A stretch of 64,000 bases of DNA from Paraburkholderia bannensis (GTDB taxonomy: Bacteria; Pseudomonadota; Gammaproteobacteria; Burkholderiales; Burkholderiaceae), in NCBI RefSeq assembly GCF_014200455.1, contig NZ_JACHBW010000015.1, positions 62,001 to 126,000 of the forward strand. The letters run 5' to 3'. How positions within the stretch are numbered: the first letter of the stretch is position 1; every line of letters starts with the position of its first letter. The notes under the pieces were generated by a model. It did no database searches. It was not told the DNA's origin and saw only the letters and a program-made list of their open reading frames with translations. A program made the position numbers and the translations under genes. This document shows, piece by piece, positions 45,936 to 54,758 of the stretch.

Positions 45936-46568
45936 ATGTCGCTCCAGCTGTATTTGTCCTTTCTCGCCGCCGCGCTGGTCCTCGTCTACACCCCCGGTCC
46001 CGTCAACGTGCTCACCATGAGCCAGGCGCTGCACGCCGGCTGGCGCCGCGCGCTCCCCTGCGTCTGGGGCGGTACGCTCGCGGTGCTGTTGCAACTCGTG
46101 CTGACGGCCTTGTGTCTGAATTCGCTGCTGCTCATCAGTGGGCACTCGCTCACTGTGTTGCGATGGGTCGGCGCGGCCTATCTGGTGTGGCTGGGCTGCA
46201 AGCAGTGGCGCAGCCGCACGCTGGGCGGCCCTGAAGAAAGCGATGCGGCGGAGCTGGCGCTCACTTCGCATCGCGATCTGTTCTGGCGAGGGTTCGCCAC
46301 CTCGGGGCTCAATCCGAAGACGCTGCTGTTCTTTCCGTCGTTTTTTCCGCAATTCATCAGCGCCGATGCGGCGTGGGGCGCGAATCGCCAGTATCTGGTG
46401 CTGGCGGCGACCTTTGCGGTGCTGTTCGCGGGCGGCGTGGCGTCGATGGCGCTGTTTTCGCACCGGCTGCGCCATGTGCTGCAACGGCCGCGCCGTCTGC
46501 GCGCGGTCAATCGCCTGATGGGCAGCCTGCTGGTGGGGATGGGGGCGATGATGGCGGGGCTGCGCTAA
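45936..46568 (+). CDS. LysE-family exporter
   Basis: A 210-residue inner-membrane protein with about six hydrophobic segments. The LysE/RhtB mark is the early PGPVNVLTMSQAL with the following GWRRALPCVWGG; SGLNPKTLLFFPSFFPQF is also family-typical. ATG 45936 (MSLQLYLSFL) begins the first membrane segment; the longer frame from 45813 runs through the terminator and was rejected. Likely exports an amino acid or related metabolite. Divergent from an AsnC regulator, separated by the 6S RNA gene. Confidence 0.88.
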   Translation: MSLQLYLSFLAAALVLVYTPGPVNVLTMSQALHAGWRRALPCVWGGTLAVLLQLVLTALCLNSLLLISGHSLTVLRWVGAAYLVWLGCKQWRSRTLGGPEESDAAELALTSHRDLFWRGFATSGLNPKTLLFFPSFFPQFISADAAWGANRQYLVLAATFAVLFAGGVASMALFSHRLRHVLQRPRRLRAVNRLMGSLLVGMGAMMAGLR

Positions 46569-46611
46569 GCCTGCTTTGCGCGATTCCCCGTGGCGCCGGG
46601 TGAGGTAAGCG

Positions 46612-47640
46612 TCAGGGGGCCTTGGCCGCCGCCGCTGGCGTGGCGCTCGAAGGGGCGGCGCTGGCCGCCGCGCTGGCGGGCAGTGCTGCCGAAGCCTGCG
46701 CAGCAGAAGCGGCCGCCGCCGCGGGCACGGCCGCAGTGCTCGGGCTAGCCGCACTCGCCGCGCTGGCCGCCGCCGCGACTGCGGCAGGCACAACCGGCGT
46801 CAGCAGCGTCGCCGTAGCGGGTGCAGCCACCGGCATGACCGCGTGCACGGCCTGACCGGTTTGCGCCGACGCAGTCGGCTGAATCGGCTGCATCGCGCCC
46901 AGCACCGGCGTGGCGGGCAGCGCGTCGTTATGAACCGCTGCTGCGCCAGTAAATGCAGCCGTCACCGCGGCAGCCGGCGAGGCCGACATACCCGGCGTCG
47001 CCACACCCGGCACGCCGCCATTGGCCAGCGCCGGGGACGGCTCCAGGCTCGGCGGCAGGGGGGTAATCTTGATCGCGCCGCTGCCCGGCACCGGCTCGCT
47101 CTTCGCAACGGTATTCAGATACTTGCCGACCAGATCGAAAAAGCGCGTATAGAACGCCCCCGACTGGATCGTCTCGCTCGACACCTTCACCATCTCATCG
47201 CTATTCGAGCGGATGGGCAGCGACACCGACCCCAGAATCGACAAACCCACACTCGCCGACGTGTCGCTCTTCTTGAGCGCATAGCCGTTCTGCACGGCGT
47301 TCACGTAGACCATGCTGGTGTTGGTCGCGTCGGCCACGGTACAGACCACGTGCACTTCCACGACGATGTGCTGGTCGCTCGTCGGCTGGAAGTTCTTGGT
47401 GGCGTCGACGGTGTCGTTGTGCGTCATCGTCGTCATGTAGCCCTGGCTTAGCAGCGCGCGGCGCGAGGCCTCGCAGGCATCGGCGCTCGCGTAGCTGAAG
47501 TTGCGCGAGAACTGGCTGGGCGCGCTGCTCAGCAACTGGTCGTCCTGAAACTGGTTGGAGGGCTTGGCCGACGAGCATGCGCCGAGGGCAGCAACCAGCG
47601 GAATCAGCAGGAATGGGGTAAGTCTGGAAAAACGGGGCAT
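46612..47640 (-). CDS. DUF2242-type lipoprotein with alanine-rich tail
   Basis: A 342-residue predicted lipoprotein: signal peptide residues 1-21 with lipobox LGAC and modified Cys22. A conserved domain occupies about 30-190 (ACEASRRALLSQGYMTTM, VEVHVVCTVAD), which I recognise as DUF2242. From about residue 200 on it becomes low-complexity, over half alanine with proline and valine, likely an extended periplasmic tail. Function unknown; envelope location is supported by the lipobox. Confidence 0.75.
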   Translation of the reverse strand: MPRFSRLTPFLLIPLVAALGACSSAKPSNQFQDDQLLSSAPSQFSRNFSYASADACEASRRALLSQGYMTTMTHNDTVDATKNFQPTSDQHIVVEVHVVCTVADATNTSMVYVNAVQNGYALKKSDTSASVGLSILGSVSLPIRSNSDEMVKVSSETIQSGAFYTRFFDLVGKYLNTVAKSEPVPGSGAIKITPLPPSLEPSPALANGGVPGVATPGMSASPAAAVTAAFTGAAAVHNDALPATPVLGAMQPIQPTASAQTGQAVHAVMPVAAPATATLLTPVVPAAVAAAASAASAASPSTAAVPAAAAASAAQASAALPASAAASAAPSSATPAAAAKAP

Positions 47641-47852
47641 GTTCGGTGCAAACGGGACGGCGTTCGAGACTCAAACCACAATTAACGAACGACCGGCAAA
47701 CCAGTGGACGGCATGCATTGTAGTTCGGTTCCGCTCCGCGCGACCGAATGCCCGTTTCCACCCGACCCTAAAAGCGCTCTAAGCCCCGCGCGACGGTGCT
47801 GCGCGACTTCGTGTCACGCTTGCCGGCAGCGCGCAAGAAATAGATGCAGAGC

Positions 47853-47889
47853 AAAAAAAAACGGGCTCCCGCGTGCGGCGAGAGCCCGT
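47853..47889 (-). terminator. Rho-independent terminator downstream of the livK-like gene
   Basis: On the minus strand GAGCCCGT-type arms (47882-47889 with 47861-47868, ACGGGCTC) are followed by nine T (47853-47861). It lies 143 bp behind the stop of the binding-protein gene. Confidence 0.85.
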
Positions 47890-48031
47890 GTCAACCCGGC
47901 GCGCATATCGGCAGACGGAGAAGGTGCCTGCCGGTTTGCGCGCCGCAGCCGGGTACCGCCGGCTGTCCCGTGTCCGCCGCGCAGCCCGCCGGCGCGTGAC
48001 GTGAGCGTTCACTTACTTTGCTGGCTCGCGC

Positions 48032-49201
48032 TTACTTCGTGCCGACCGTCGTGAGCGGCTGCCACTGGCCGTTGACGACCTTGTAGACGGTCACGCCGCC
48101 GTATTTCAGGTCGCCGTACTGGTCGTAGCCCAGTTCGTTGGTGGTCACGCCCTTCATCGCCGTGGTCTTGAGCGAAGCCAGGTAGATGTGCGGATCGGTC
48201 GAATTGGCTTTCTTCATCGCCGCGAACACCGCGCGCGTGCCGTCATAGGCGTACGGCGAGTACAGTTCGACCGGCTTGTTGAAGCGCTTCGAGTAACGCT
48301 CGACATAGCTCTTGCCGCCCGGCATCTGTTCGAGCGGGCTGCCGCCCGACGAAGCCAGCGCGCCCTCGGCGGCCGGACCTGCGATCTTGATCAGCTCGGC
48401 GGAATGGACCATGTCAGGGCCGATCAGCGTCGCCTTGATGGCGAGCGACTTCATCTGCTTGAGCATCGGTGCGGCCTGGGTGTCGGCGCCGCCGTAGAAG
48501 ATCGCATCGACATCCGCCGATTTGATGTGGGTGAGGATCGAGCGGAAGTCGACCGCCTTGTCGTTGGTGAATTCCTGCGCGACCACCGTGCCGCCCGCCG
48601 CCTTCACGGATCTGGCGAATTCCTCGGCCACGCCCTGGCCATAGGCCGTGCGGTCATCGATCACGGCGAAGCGCTTGAACTTCAGATCCTTCACCACGTA
48701 AGCGCCCAGCACGCTGCCTTGCTGCGCATCCGAGGTGACGAGGCGGAAGGTGGTCGGCAAGCCCTGGCGCGTGTAGGCAGGCGCGGTGGCGGTGGCGATT
48801 TCGGGGATGCCGGCTTTGGCGTAGATCGGCGCGGCCGGGATGCTTGTGCCCGAGTTGAAGTGGCCGATCACGGCGGCGACGTTGTCGTCGACGAGCTTTT
48901 GCGCGACGGTCGTGCCGGTGCGCGGGTCGGCCTGATCGTCGTAGGCATCCAGCACGAAGTGCACGGGCTTGCCGCCGATGGTCGGGTTGGTGGCGTTTTC
49001 GTCCTCGATCGCCATTTCCACGCCGCTGCGGAAGTCCGCGCCATAGTGAGCCTGGCCGCCGGTGAGCGGCGCGGCGAAGCCGATCTTCACCTCGTTGGTC
49101 TGGGCGAACGCGCCGGCGCTCCAGAGACCGGCCAGCGCGGCGATCAGCACAGGTGCGCGAAGCGTCAGGTTGCGGTTATTGCCTGGGTTGTTGCGTGCCA
49201 T
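48032..49201 (-). CDS. Branched-chain amino acid ABC transporter binding protein (LivK/BraC-like)
   Basis: A 389-residue periplasmic binding protein, type I fold. Signal peptide at about residues 1-34 (LIAALAGLWSAGAFA). The mature start VKIGFAAPLTGGQAHYGADF is the LivJ/LivK hallmark and AVIGHFNSGTSIPAAPIY binds ligand backbone. A GAGGAGAG site precedes the ATG. No permease or ATPase genes are nearby, so it is an orphan that must join a transporter encoded elsewhere. Its terminator and a divergent GntR gene suggest independent control. Confidence 0.88.
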   Translation of the reverse strand: MARNNPGNNRNLTLRAPVLIAALAGLWSAGAFAQTNEVKIGFAAPLTGGQAHYGADFRSGVEMAIEDENATNPTIGGKPVHFVLDAYDDQADPRTGTTVAQKLVDDNVAAVIGHFNSGTSIPAAPIYAKAGIPEIATATAPAYTRQGLPTTFRLVTSDAQQGSVLGAYVVKDLKFKRFAVIDDRTAYGQGVAEEFARSVKAAGGTVVAQEFTNDKAVDFRSILTHIKSADVDAIFYGGADTQAAPMLKQMKSLAIKATLIGPDMVHSAELIKIAGPAAEGALASSGGSPLEQMPGGKSYVERYSKRFNKPVELYSPYAYDGTRAVFAAMKKANSTDPHIYLASLKTTAMKGVTTNELGYDQYGDLKYGGVTVYKVVNGQWQPLTTVGTK

Positions 49202-49314
49202 CTTGGTTCTCTCCTCTGCGTTCTACGTTTTTCATGGGCGCAAGCGGGCTCGCACCGCGTGCCAACGCGCGGCGTGCCTGATGCGCAGGGGTGAATCGAC
49301 TGGAGCCCGGTCAA

Positions 49315-49526
49315 ATGGATCCAAAAAATCCAGCGCTAAGACCCTTAACCCGTTGCGCCCGCAACGGTCTCGGTCGGCCCGGACGGATACGCTAAAATTG
49401 TTTGTTTTTTCAGACGTTTACAACATCCCATAGGGTCTCCGGACAAGGATGCAGCAACAATGAAGGACTGTTTGACGGATACAAGCCGTCAACGTTCGTA
49501 TCCATATCTGACTGGATTGTATCCAA
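49315..49526. promoter_or_regulatory. Cluster of four TTGGATACAA-like sites, candidate GntR operators
   Basis: Sites: ATGGATCCAA at 49315-49324, CGGATACAAG at 49476-49485, CGTATCCA at 49497-49504 (inverted) and TTGTATCCAA at 49517-49526 (inverted). They share GGATAC/GTATCC and lie between the divergent binding-protein gene and the GntR gene. FCD-type GntR proteins favour such short A/T-flanked palindromes. Confidence 0.5.
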
Positions 49527-49602
49527 TTCTGGCAGACGAAAAAAACGACGACAAGATTTTTTCGTCGGCCTACGCTCGGCCGGCCATAACGCTCACGAAC
49601 AC

Positions 49603-50274
49603 ATGACGACAGTGCAGGGCAAGGAAGACCAACGATCGCTGCCTCAAACCATCCGCGACCAGCTGCGCGACGAGATCCTGCGCGGCGTGCTGCCGCCGGG
49701 GGCGCAGCTGCGCCAGGAGGGGCTGGCGGAGCGCTTCGGCGCGAGCCGCATTCCCGTGCGCGAGGCGCTTCGCCAGCTCGAAGCCGAAGGCCTCGTGAGC
49801 TATCAGCTCAACCGCGGCGCGGTGGTGATGGCGATGTCCACGCGCGAGATCTGCGAACTGCTCGATATCCGCGCGGCGCTGGAAACGTACGCCGCTAAGC
49901 TGGCGGTGCCCAACATGGTGGCCGCCGACATCGACGTGATGAAGCGCATCCTCGCCGCGTATGACGCGGCCACGTCGGCCGCCGAATGGGCCGAGTGCAA
50001 CCGCCAGTTCCACCTCGCGCTGTGCGCGCCCGCCAATAACGCGCGGCTGCGCAAGATGATCGAGGAATATTGTCTGAGCACGACAAACCGCTATCCGCAT
50101 CTGCGCATGTCGCTCGATACGGAAAAAGGCGACGTGCAGCGCGATCACTACGAGATCGTCGACGCCTGCAAGCGGCGCGCGGTGGACGAGGTGGTCGCGC
50201 TGATCGAGCGGCATATTCTCGATACCAAACGCGAAGTGATGGCCGCGGCGCGGCTGGCGGGGTTATCCGACTGA
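49603..50274 (+). CDS. GntR-family regulator (FadR/FCD subfamily)
   Basis: A 223-residue regulator: winged helix at about residues 15-80 (QTIRDQLRDEILRGVLPPG, ERFGASRIPVREALRQLEAE) and an all-helical FCD domain at about 90-215 with candidate metal-binding residues (RQFHLALC, HYEIVDACKRR, IERHI). The ATG at 49603 gives usual length; upstream frame is open but unlike protein. Divergent from the livK-like gene and convergent with the APC permease gene; likely controls the former through the repeated GGATAC sites. Confidence 0.85.
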   Translation: MTTVQGKEDQRSLPQTIRDQLRDEILRGVLPPGAQLRQEGLAERFGASRIPVREALRQLEAEGLVSYQLNRGAVVMAMSTREICELLDIRAALETYAAKLAVPNMVAADIDVMKRILAAYDAATSAAEWAECNRQFHLALCAPANNARLRKMIEEYCLSTTNRYPHLRMSLDTEKGDVQRDHYEIVDACKRRAVDEVVALIERHILDTKREVMAAARLAGLSD

Positions 50275-50302
50275 ACGCGTATTGATTGCGCGCACAACGA
50301 AA

Positions 50303-50337
50303 AACGGCGGGCGCCCCTTGCGGGACGCTCGCCGTTT
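50303..50337. terminator. Bidirectional terminator between gntR and the APC permease gene
   Basis: Long GC-rich arms (50303-50317 and 50322-50336) around a TTGC loop, flanked by A-rich sequence on the left and TTGTTC on the right, in the 91-bp gap between convergent genes. Confidence 0.75.
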
Positions 50338-50365
50338 GTTCTTGCCTGTTTGAGAAGCGAGCTGC

Positions 50366-51721
50366 TTACACAGCCATTTCCGGCGGCGCGCGGCGGAAGC
50401 AGCGCGTGATCCAGCCGAGGTAGGCCAGACCCAGCACGAACCAGATCACGCCCAGCACGATCGCGGTCTTTTCGAGGCTGCACAGCAGCCAGATGTCGGT
50501 GACCGCGCCGATCAGCGGGAACACGAGGCCCCCCATGAAGCCGAAGCCGCGCGAGCCCGCTGCACCGCTGAAGTACTGGCGGATCACGCACAGGTTCACC
50601 GACGTGAACGCGAGGAACGCGCCGAAGTTGATGAACGACGTAGAGGTGGCGACGTCGAGTTTCAGTGCGATCAGACCGACGACACCGGCGATGGCGATAT
50701 TGATCGCGGGCGTGCGGTAGCGCGGGTGAATGTAGCCGAAGATCGACTTGGGCAGCACTTCGTCGCGGCCCATGGCGTAGAGCAGACGGCCCACGCTTGC
50801 CTGCGCCGAGATACCCGAAGCGAACTGCGCGAGGATCAGGCCAGCCAGGAAGATCGTCACGAAAATGTCGCCGCCCACCTTGCGGGCGATTTCGAATGCA
50901 GCCGAATCCGCATCCTTGAACACGGCGCCCGGATGCGCGAGTTGCAGCGTGTACGCGGCGATCACGAAGATCGCGCCGCCTACCAGCGCGATCAGCACGA
51001 TGGCGCGCGGGATGGTCTTTTCAGGCTCGATGGTTTCTTCGGTCAGCGTCGAGACAGCGTCGAAGCCAAGGTACGAGTAAGCCGCGATCGCAGCGCCCGC
51101 CATGGTGGCCGACAGCGGCACGTGCGGCTGGAAGAACGGCTGGGCGGCGATCAGACCGCCAGGACCGGCAGCCGCCGATGCGTAGTGGCAGCACAGCACC
51201 ACGAACATGGCGCAGATCGCGAGCTGCACGACCATCAGCACGATGTTGAAACGCGCGGCCAGTTCGATGCCGAGCACGTTCAGACCGCTGGTGAGCACGA
51301 TGAACGCGACGATCCAGATCCACGCGGGCACGCTCGGAAACGCCGCGCCCAGATAGGCCGCGCCGATCAGCCAGATCACCATTGGCAGGAAGAAGTAGTC
51401 GAGCAGCGTGGCCCAGCCGATCATGAAGCCTATATGCGCGTTGAAGCTCTTGCGCGTGTAGGTGTAGGCGGAACCTGCGACCGGGAACAGACGCGCGAGC
51501 TTGCCGTAGCTCAGCGCCGTGAAGACGATGGCGACGAGGGCGATCAGGTAAGCGAGCGCCGCCGTGTCCTGGCTTGCGCCGGCGAGCACGCCGTAGGTGC
51601 CGTAGACGATCAGCGGGGCCATGTAGGCGAGGCCGAACAGCAACACGGACGGCAGGCCGAGCGTGCGCTTGAGATGCGGTTCTCGTGCGCCGCTCGCGGC
51701 GGGCGGTGAGGATGGCTTCAT
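50366..51721 (-). CDS. APC-family amino acid/amine permease
   Basis: A 451-residue inner-membrane transporter with about twelve hydrophobic segments. APC marks: GLAYMAPLIVYGTYG in helix 1, AYSYLGFDAVSTLTEE in helix 6, and GISAQASVGRLLYAMGRD in helix 8. ATG 51721 (MKPSSPP) is preferred over 51826. PuuP-type putrescine importers have a similar outline, but substrate is not fixed by sequence. Downstream neighbour in the same direction as the nitrilase-family amidase gene, 291 bp away. Confidence 0.85.
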   Translation of the reverse strand: MKPSSPPAASGAREPHLKRTLGLPSVLLFGLAYMAPLIVYGTYGVLAGASQDTAALAYLIALVAIVFTALSYGKLARLFPVAGSAYTYTRKSFNAHIGFMIGWATLLDYFFLPMVIWLIGAAYLGAAFPSVPAWIWIVAFIVLTSGLNVLGIELAARFNIVLMVVQLAICAMFVVLCCHYASAAAGPGGLIAAQPFFQPHVPLSATMAGAAIAAYSYLGFDAVSTLTEETIEPEKTIPRAIVLIALVGGAIFVIAAYTLQLAHPGAVFKDADSAAFEIARKVGGDIFVTIFLAGLILAQFASGISAQASVGRLLYAMGRDEVLPKSIFGYIHPRYRTPAINIAIAGVVGLIALKLDVATSTSFINFGAFLAFTSVNLCVIRQYFSGAAGSRGFGFMGGLVFPLIGAVTDIWLLCSLEKTAIVLGVIWFVLGLAYLGWITRCFRRAPPEMAV

Positions 51722-51990
51722 GATGCAGTTGTCTCCAAAGTGCTGCGGGTGTGGATTGCGCAGGCTCGCGCAGCCCTGCCGTGCGGCAAAGGCCTGCGAA
51801 CCCTGAGGCAAACTTGCGGCGCGCATTCTCCCTCGCGTTGCGCGCCAGATATTTCAATTCGACTTCGCGATTCGTTTTGGTGTCCGAATCACTGGATGTT
51901 GCTTGACTGAGCCACGCCGGCCTGTCGATTCATGCAACGGGCGGCGCGGTCATTGGTAAAAAATACTGCGATTCAGGGTGATCTTGCGCG

Positions 51991-52020
51991 GATCAACGCG
52001 GATCAGCGTGGATCAACGCG
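51991..52020 (+). repeat. Three 10-bp units overlapping the amidase stop codon
   Basis: GATCAACGCG, GATCAGCGTG, GATCAACGCG in tandem; the third includes the stop codon (TCA on this strand, 52013-52015). Same period and similar ending to the array at 18031-18080. Confidence 0.85.
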
Positions 52021-52843
52021 CACGCGGACGGATATTGAGCGAACGCCGTCCTTGCGCGTCGTTCTCGTCGACGAGATTGAGCGCGATGCGCGCGTCGTGC
52101 AGATAGCTGTAGTGCTCGCGGCTTTGCGCGAGCAGCGCGCGGTCCACGGTCACGGGCAGTACGGCGTCTTCGTTCTTCAGCTCGGCCAGCACGTCGCCGA
52201 ACGGGCTCACGAGCGCCGATTCGCCGGGGAACGTGAGGTTGTCGTCGCCATCGCCGATACGGTTCACGAGCGCGGCGAACATCTGGTTTTCCTGCGCGCG
52301 CGCGACGATGGCGCGGCGGTGAACCGGACCGAACGGGTCCATATTGCCGTTGGTGACGACCAGCATTTCCGCGCCCAGCGAGCCGACCGCACGCGCGGAT
52401 TCGGGAAACTCGATGTCGTAGCAGATCAGCAGACCGACGGTCATGCCCTTGAATTCACAGACTTCGAAGCGATCGCCCGGCGTGAACACGCCGACGTCCG
52501 TGGCCCACAGGTGCGTTTTGCGATAGCGCAGGGCGATCTCGCCGCGCTCGTCGATCAGCACCGTGGTGTTGTAGAAGCGCTCGCCGTCGCGCTCGGCGAG
52601 GCCTACGGCGACGGCCATATTAGCGGCGCGCGCGGCGTCTCGCACGGCGCAAAGCGACGGGCCGGACAGCGTCTCGGCGATATCGCGCACGTTCTCGCGC
52701 GTGGGGAAACCGGTCAGGGTGGCTTCGGGAAAGACCATCAGGTCGGTGCCCTCGCGGCGCTGGCCGATGACCTCAAGCGTGCGCGCCAGATTGGACGCGA
52801 CGTTGCCATCGATGAGGGGTATTTGCGCGAGTTCGAGTTGCAT
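52013..52843 (-). CDS. Nitrilase-superfamily carbon-nitrogen hydrolase
   Basis: A 276-residue amidase with the complete catalytic triad: Glu in MVFPEATLTGFP, Lys in RYRKTHLW and Cys in LLICYDIEFPE. ATG 52843 follows a clean GGAGACAAGC; the longer start at 52906 lacks one. Members include omega-amidases, N-carbamoylputrescine amidases and aliphatic amidases. With an APC permease downstream and a divergent LuxR regulator, it may be part of uptake and hydrolysis of an amide or amine; the substrate is unassigned. Confidence 0.85.
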   Translation of the reverse strand: MQLELAQIPLIDGNVASNLARTLEVIGQRREGTDLMVFPEATLTGFPTRENVRDIAETLSGPSLCAVRDAARAANMAVAVGLAERDGERFYNTTVLIDERGEIALRYRKTHLWATDVGVFTPGDRFEVCEFKGMTVGLLICYDIEFPESARAVGSLGAEMLVVTNGNMDPFGPVHRRAIVARAQENQMFAALVNRIGDGDDNLTFPGESALVSPFGDVLAELKNEDAVLPVTVDRALLAQSREHYSYLHDARIALNLVDENDAQGRRSLNIRPRAR

Positions 52844-52999
52844 GCTTGTCTCCAGATTGCATCCGTCTTGCCGGCTCGCGGGCGGTGTTGCTTCGATGCT
52901 GCCCATTTATTCGGCCGCGCGAGTCCCTATAGCGGCTATTATCACCACGTTATTTTTGTCCAGGAATTACCCAGCAGGGTTACCCTGATCGGAGGAACC

Positions 53000-53851
53000 A
53001 TGGAACCCGACTGGCAGGACCGCGCGTTCCATCATCACATCGCGACGCTGATCGACGCCCTCGACGGCCCCGATTTCTGGACGCGCACGACGCGCGTGAT
53101 CGAACGCTTCGCTGCCTTCGACAACTGGGTCGCGCTGGTCTTCATACGCGATCGCGCACCGCTCGTCTGCGCCGAGTCGCCGATGCCCGACGGCACCGTG
53201 GATCTCTTGTTCCGCGCGTATCTGGAGGGGATGTACCAGCTCGATCCGTTCTATATCAACGCCTGCGAAAGACCGCGCGCGGGCCTCGTCACGCTTGCCG
53301 AAGTGGCGCCCGATAATTTCCGCATGACGGACTACTATCAGCGCTACTTCAAGAGCAACATCATCGGCGACGAAGTGCAGTTCAACGTGCCGTTCGATGC
53401 GCAGCGCACGCTGATTTTCTCGCTGGGTGCAAAGCACCATTACACGGAGCGCGATATTGCGCAGTTTGCGATGTTCGCGCCGTGGGTGATCGCGCTGATG
53501 CGCCAACGCCTGGCGTACGAACCGCTGATCGCGAACGAGGTGATGGCGGACGTGCCGCAATCGGAAGCGGTGGAGCCGGGCGCGCTGGCGGCGCTGCGCG
53601 AGGCGGACAGTGCGGGGCGTTTCGAGGCGGTCACGCAGCAGAACGGGCGCACGCCGCTCACGGCGCGCGAAATCGAAGTGGTGCGGCAGAGCTTGTCGGG
53701 TTTTTCGACGCGCGCGATTGCCGAAAGGCTCGAAATTTCGTTCGAGACCGTCCGTGCGCACAAAAAGCACATCTACGCCAAGCTTGGCGTGAGTTCGCAG
53801 TCGGAGCTGTTCGCGCTGTTCTACGAACCGCACGCACGCGAGGGAGGCTAA
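53000..53851 (+). CDS. LuxR-type transcriptional regulator
   Basis: A 283-residue protein with a C-terminal LuxR helix-turn-helix at about residues 215-275 (LTAREIEVVRQSLSGFSTRA, ISFETVRAHKKHIYAKL). The N-terminal 200 residues form a sensory domain; a Y...MYQLDPFY element recalls the Y/DP motif of autoinducer-binding domains, but other conserved tryptophans of AHL receptors are not evident. Start chosen by GGAGGAACC directly before ATG 53000. No luxI gene in the window. Divergent from the amidase gene, which it may control. Confidence 0.82.
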   Translation: MEPDWQDRAFHHHIATLIDALDGPDFWTRTTRVIERFAAFDNWVALVFIRDRAPLVCAESPMPDGTVDLLFRAYLEGMYQLDPFYINACERPRAGLVTLAEVAPDNFRMTDYYQRYFKSNIIGDEVQFNVPFDAQRTLIFSLGAKHHYTERDIAQFAMFAPWVIALMRQRLAYEPLIANEVMADVPQSEAVEPGALAALREADSAGRFEAVTQQNGRTPLTAREIEVVRQSLSGFSTRAIAERLEISFETVRAHKKHIYAKLGVSSQSELFALFYEPHAREGG

Positions 53852-53879
53852 AGTCCGCGCCCCGCGTTCGCGCGCGTGA

Positions 53880-54296
53880 TCAGAACTCGACGAGCGCGAA
53901 GTCTTCCTTGCCCACGTCGCATAGCGGGCAGCGCCAGTCTTCGGGCACGTCGGCCCAGCGCGTGCCGGGCGCGAGACCATCGTCGGGCGCGCCTGCTGCC
54001 TCGTCGTAGACCCACCCGCAGATCACGCAGACCCACTGCTTGAAAGCTGTGTCTTCGGCAGCCGCTTTGGCGGATTCCGATGCAGGCATTGGCGCTGCCG
54101 GCGCTTCGGGCGGTGTATCGAGCGCGACGACGAGCGGCGCCGACGTGCTTTCGCGTGCCGCGAGCTTCGTCTGCAGCGTGTCGAGCAGCGCAGCGGCTTC
54201 CTCGGCGGTGAGGTCGATCCAGTACGGATCGCCTGCGCCGTCGTTCAGACGCTCGGGAGAGAACTGGATTTCGAGGGCGACGCCTTTCTTGTACAT
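53880..54296 (-). CDS. Rubredoxin-domain protein with N-terminal extension
   Basis: A 138-residue protein whose last 54 residues are a rubredoxin: VCVICGWVYDE and WRCPLCDVGKEDF supply the four cysteines for one iron. Rubredoxins pass electrons to hydroxylases or peroxide-reducing enzymes. The first 84 residues are unusual, with a structured-looking part (DPYWIDLTAEEAAALLDTLQ) and an alanine/proline linker, so about twice the usual length. Convergent with the LuxR gene. No obvious hydroxylase partner is adjacent. Confidence 0.85.
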   Translation of the reverse strand: MYKKGVALEIQFSPERLNDGAGDPYWIDLTAEEAAALLDTLQTKLAARESTSAPLVVALDTPPEAPAAPMPASESAKAAAEDTAFKQWVCVICGWVYDEAAGAPDDGLAPGTRWADVPEDWRCPLCDVGKEDFALVEF

Positions 54297-54348
54297 AAGC
54301 GAAAAAACAGGTGTTCAGGCGTCCCGCGCGGCTCGTTGCTCAGTCCGC

Positions 54349-54480
54349 TTAAACGAAAAGGCGGAGCACCAGCGAGGCCGCGATGCCGCCGAAAGCGATC
54401 AGCGCAAGCATTTGCAGCAGCGAAATGGTCTTGCGCTGCGCGGCGTTGGTGGCGGGGACAGATTGACGGGTCGTATTCAT
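54349..54480 (-). CDS. Possible small single-pass membrane protein
   Basis: A 43-residue frame: polar, threonine-rich start and one hydrophobic segment at about residues 20-41 (ISLLQMLALIAFGGIAASLV). No clear ribosome site precedes the ATG at 54480, so it is tentative, but codon pattern and position 52 bp before the rubredoxin gene in the same direction support it. Family not recognised. Confidence 0.45.
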   Translation of the reverse strand: MNTTRQSVPATNAAQRKTISLLQMLALIAFGGIAASLVLRLFV

Positions 54481-54758
54481 GGCGTGCGGCGTCGCGAAAA
54501 GCGTGTCGTGGGATCTCGTGCGCCCGGATTGGCGCGACCGCGGAGTGTCGCACGATTTCGTGTCGGCAGGGGGCGTTTGCACGCCGCCCGTGCGCTACCG
54601 CCGCACCCGGCGATGCCTTTGCGAGCGACCGGACCGGATATCGCCGCATGGCGTGCGCCATTATCGCCGCGATTGCGCAGATCATTGCGCAGCGAGCGGA
54701 GATGGATTATTTCGCGAGGGTTGAGAGCGACAAAAAGCGCCGTATCCTGCGCGCACGG

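Noticed and set aside
51932..52999. Upstream extension of the LuxR frame
   Set aside because: Antisense to the nitrilase-family gene; a GGAGGAACC site marks the start at 53000.
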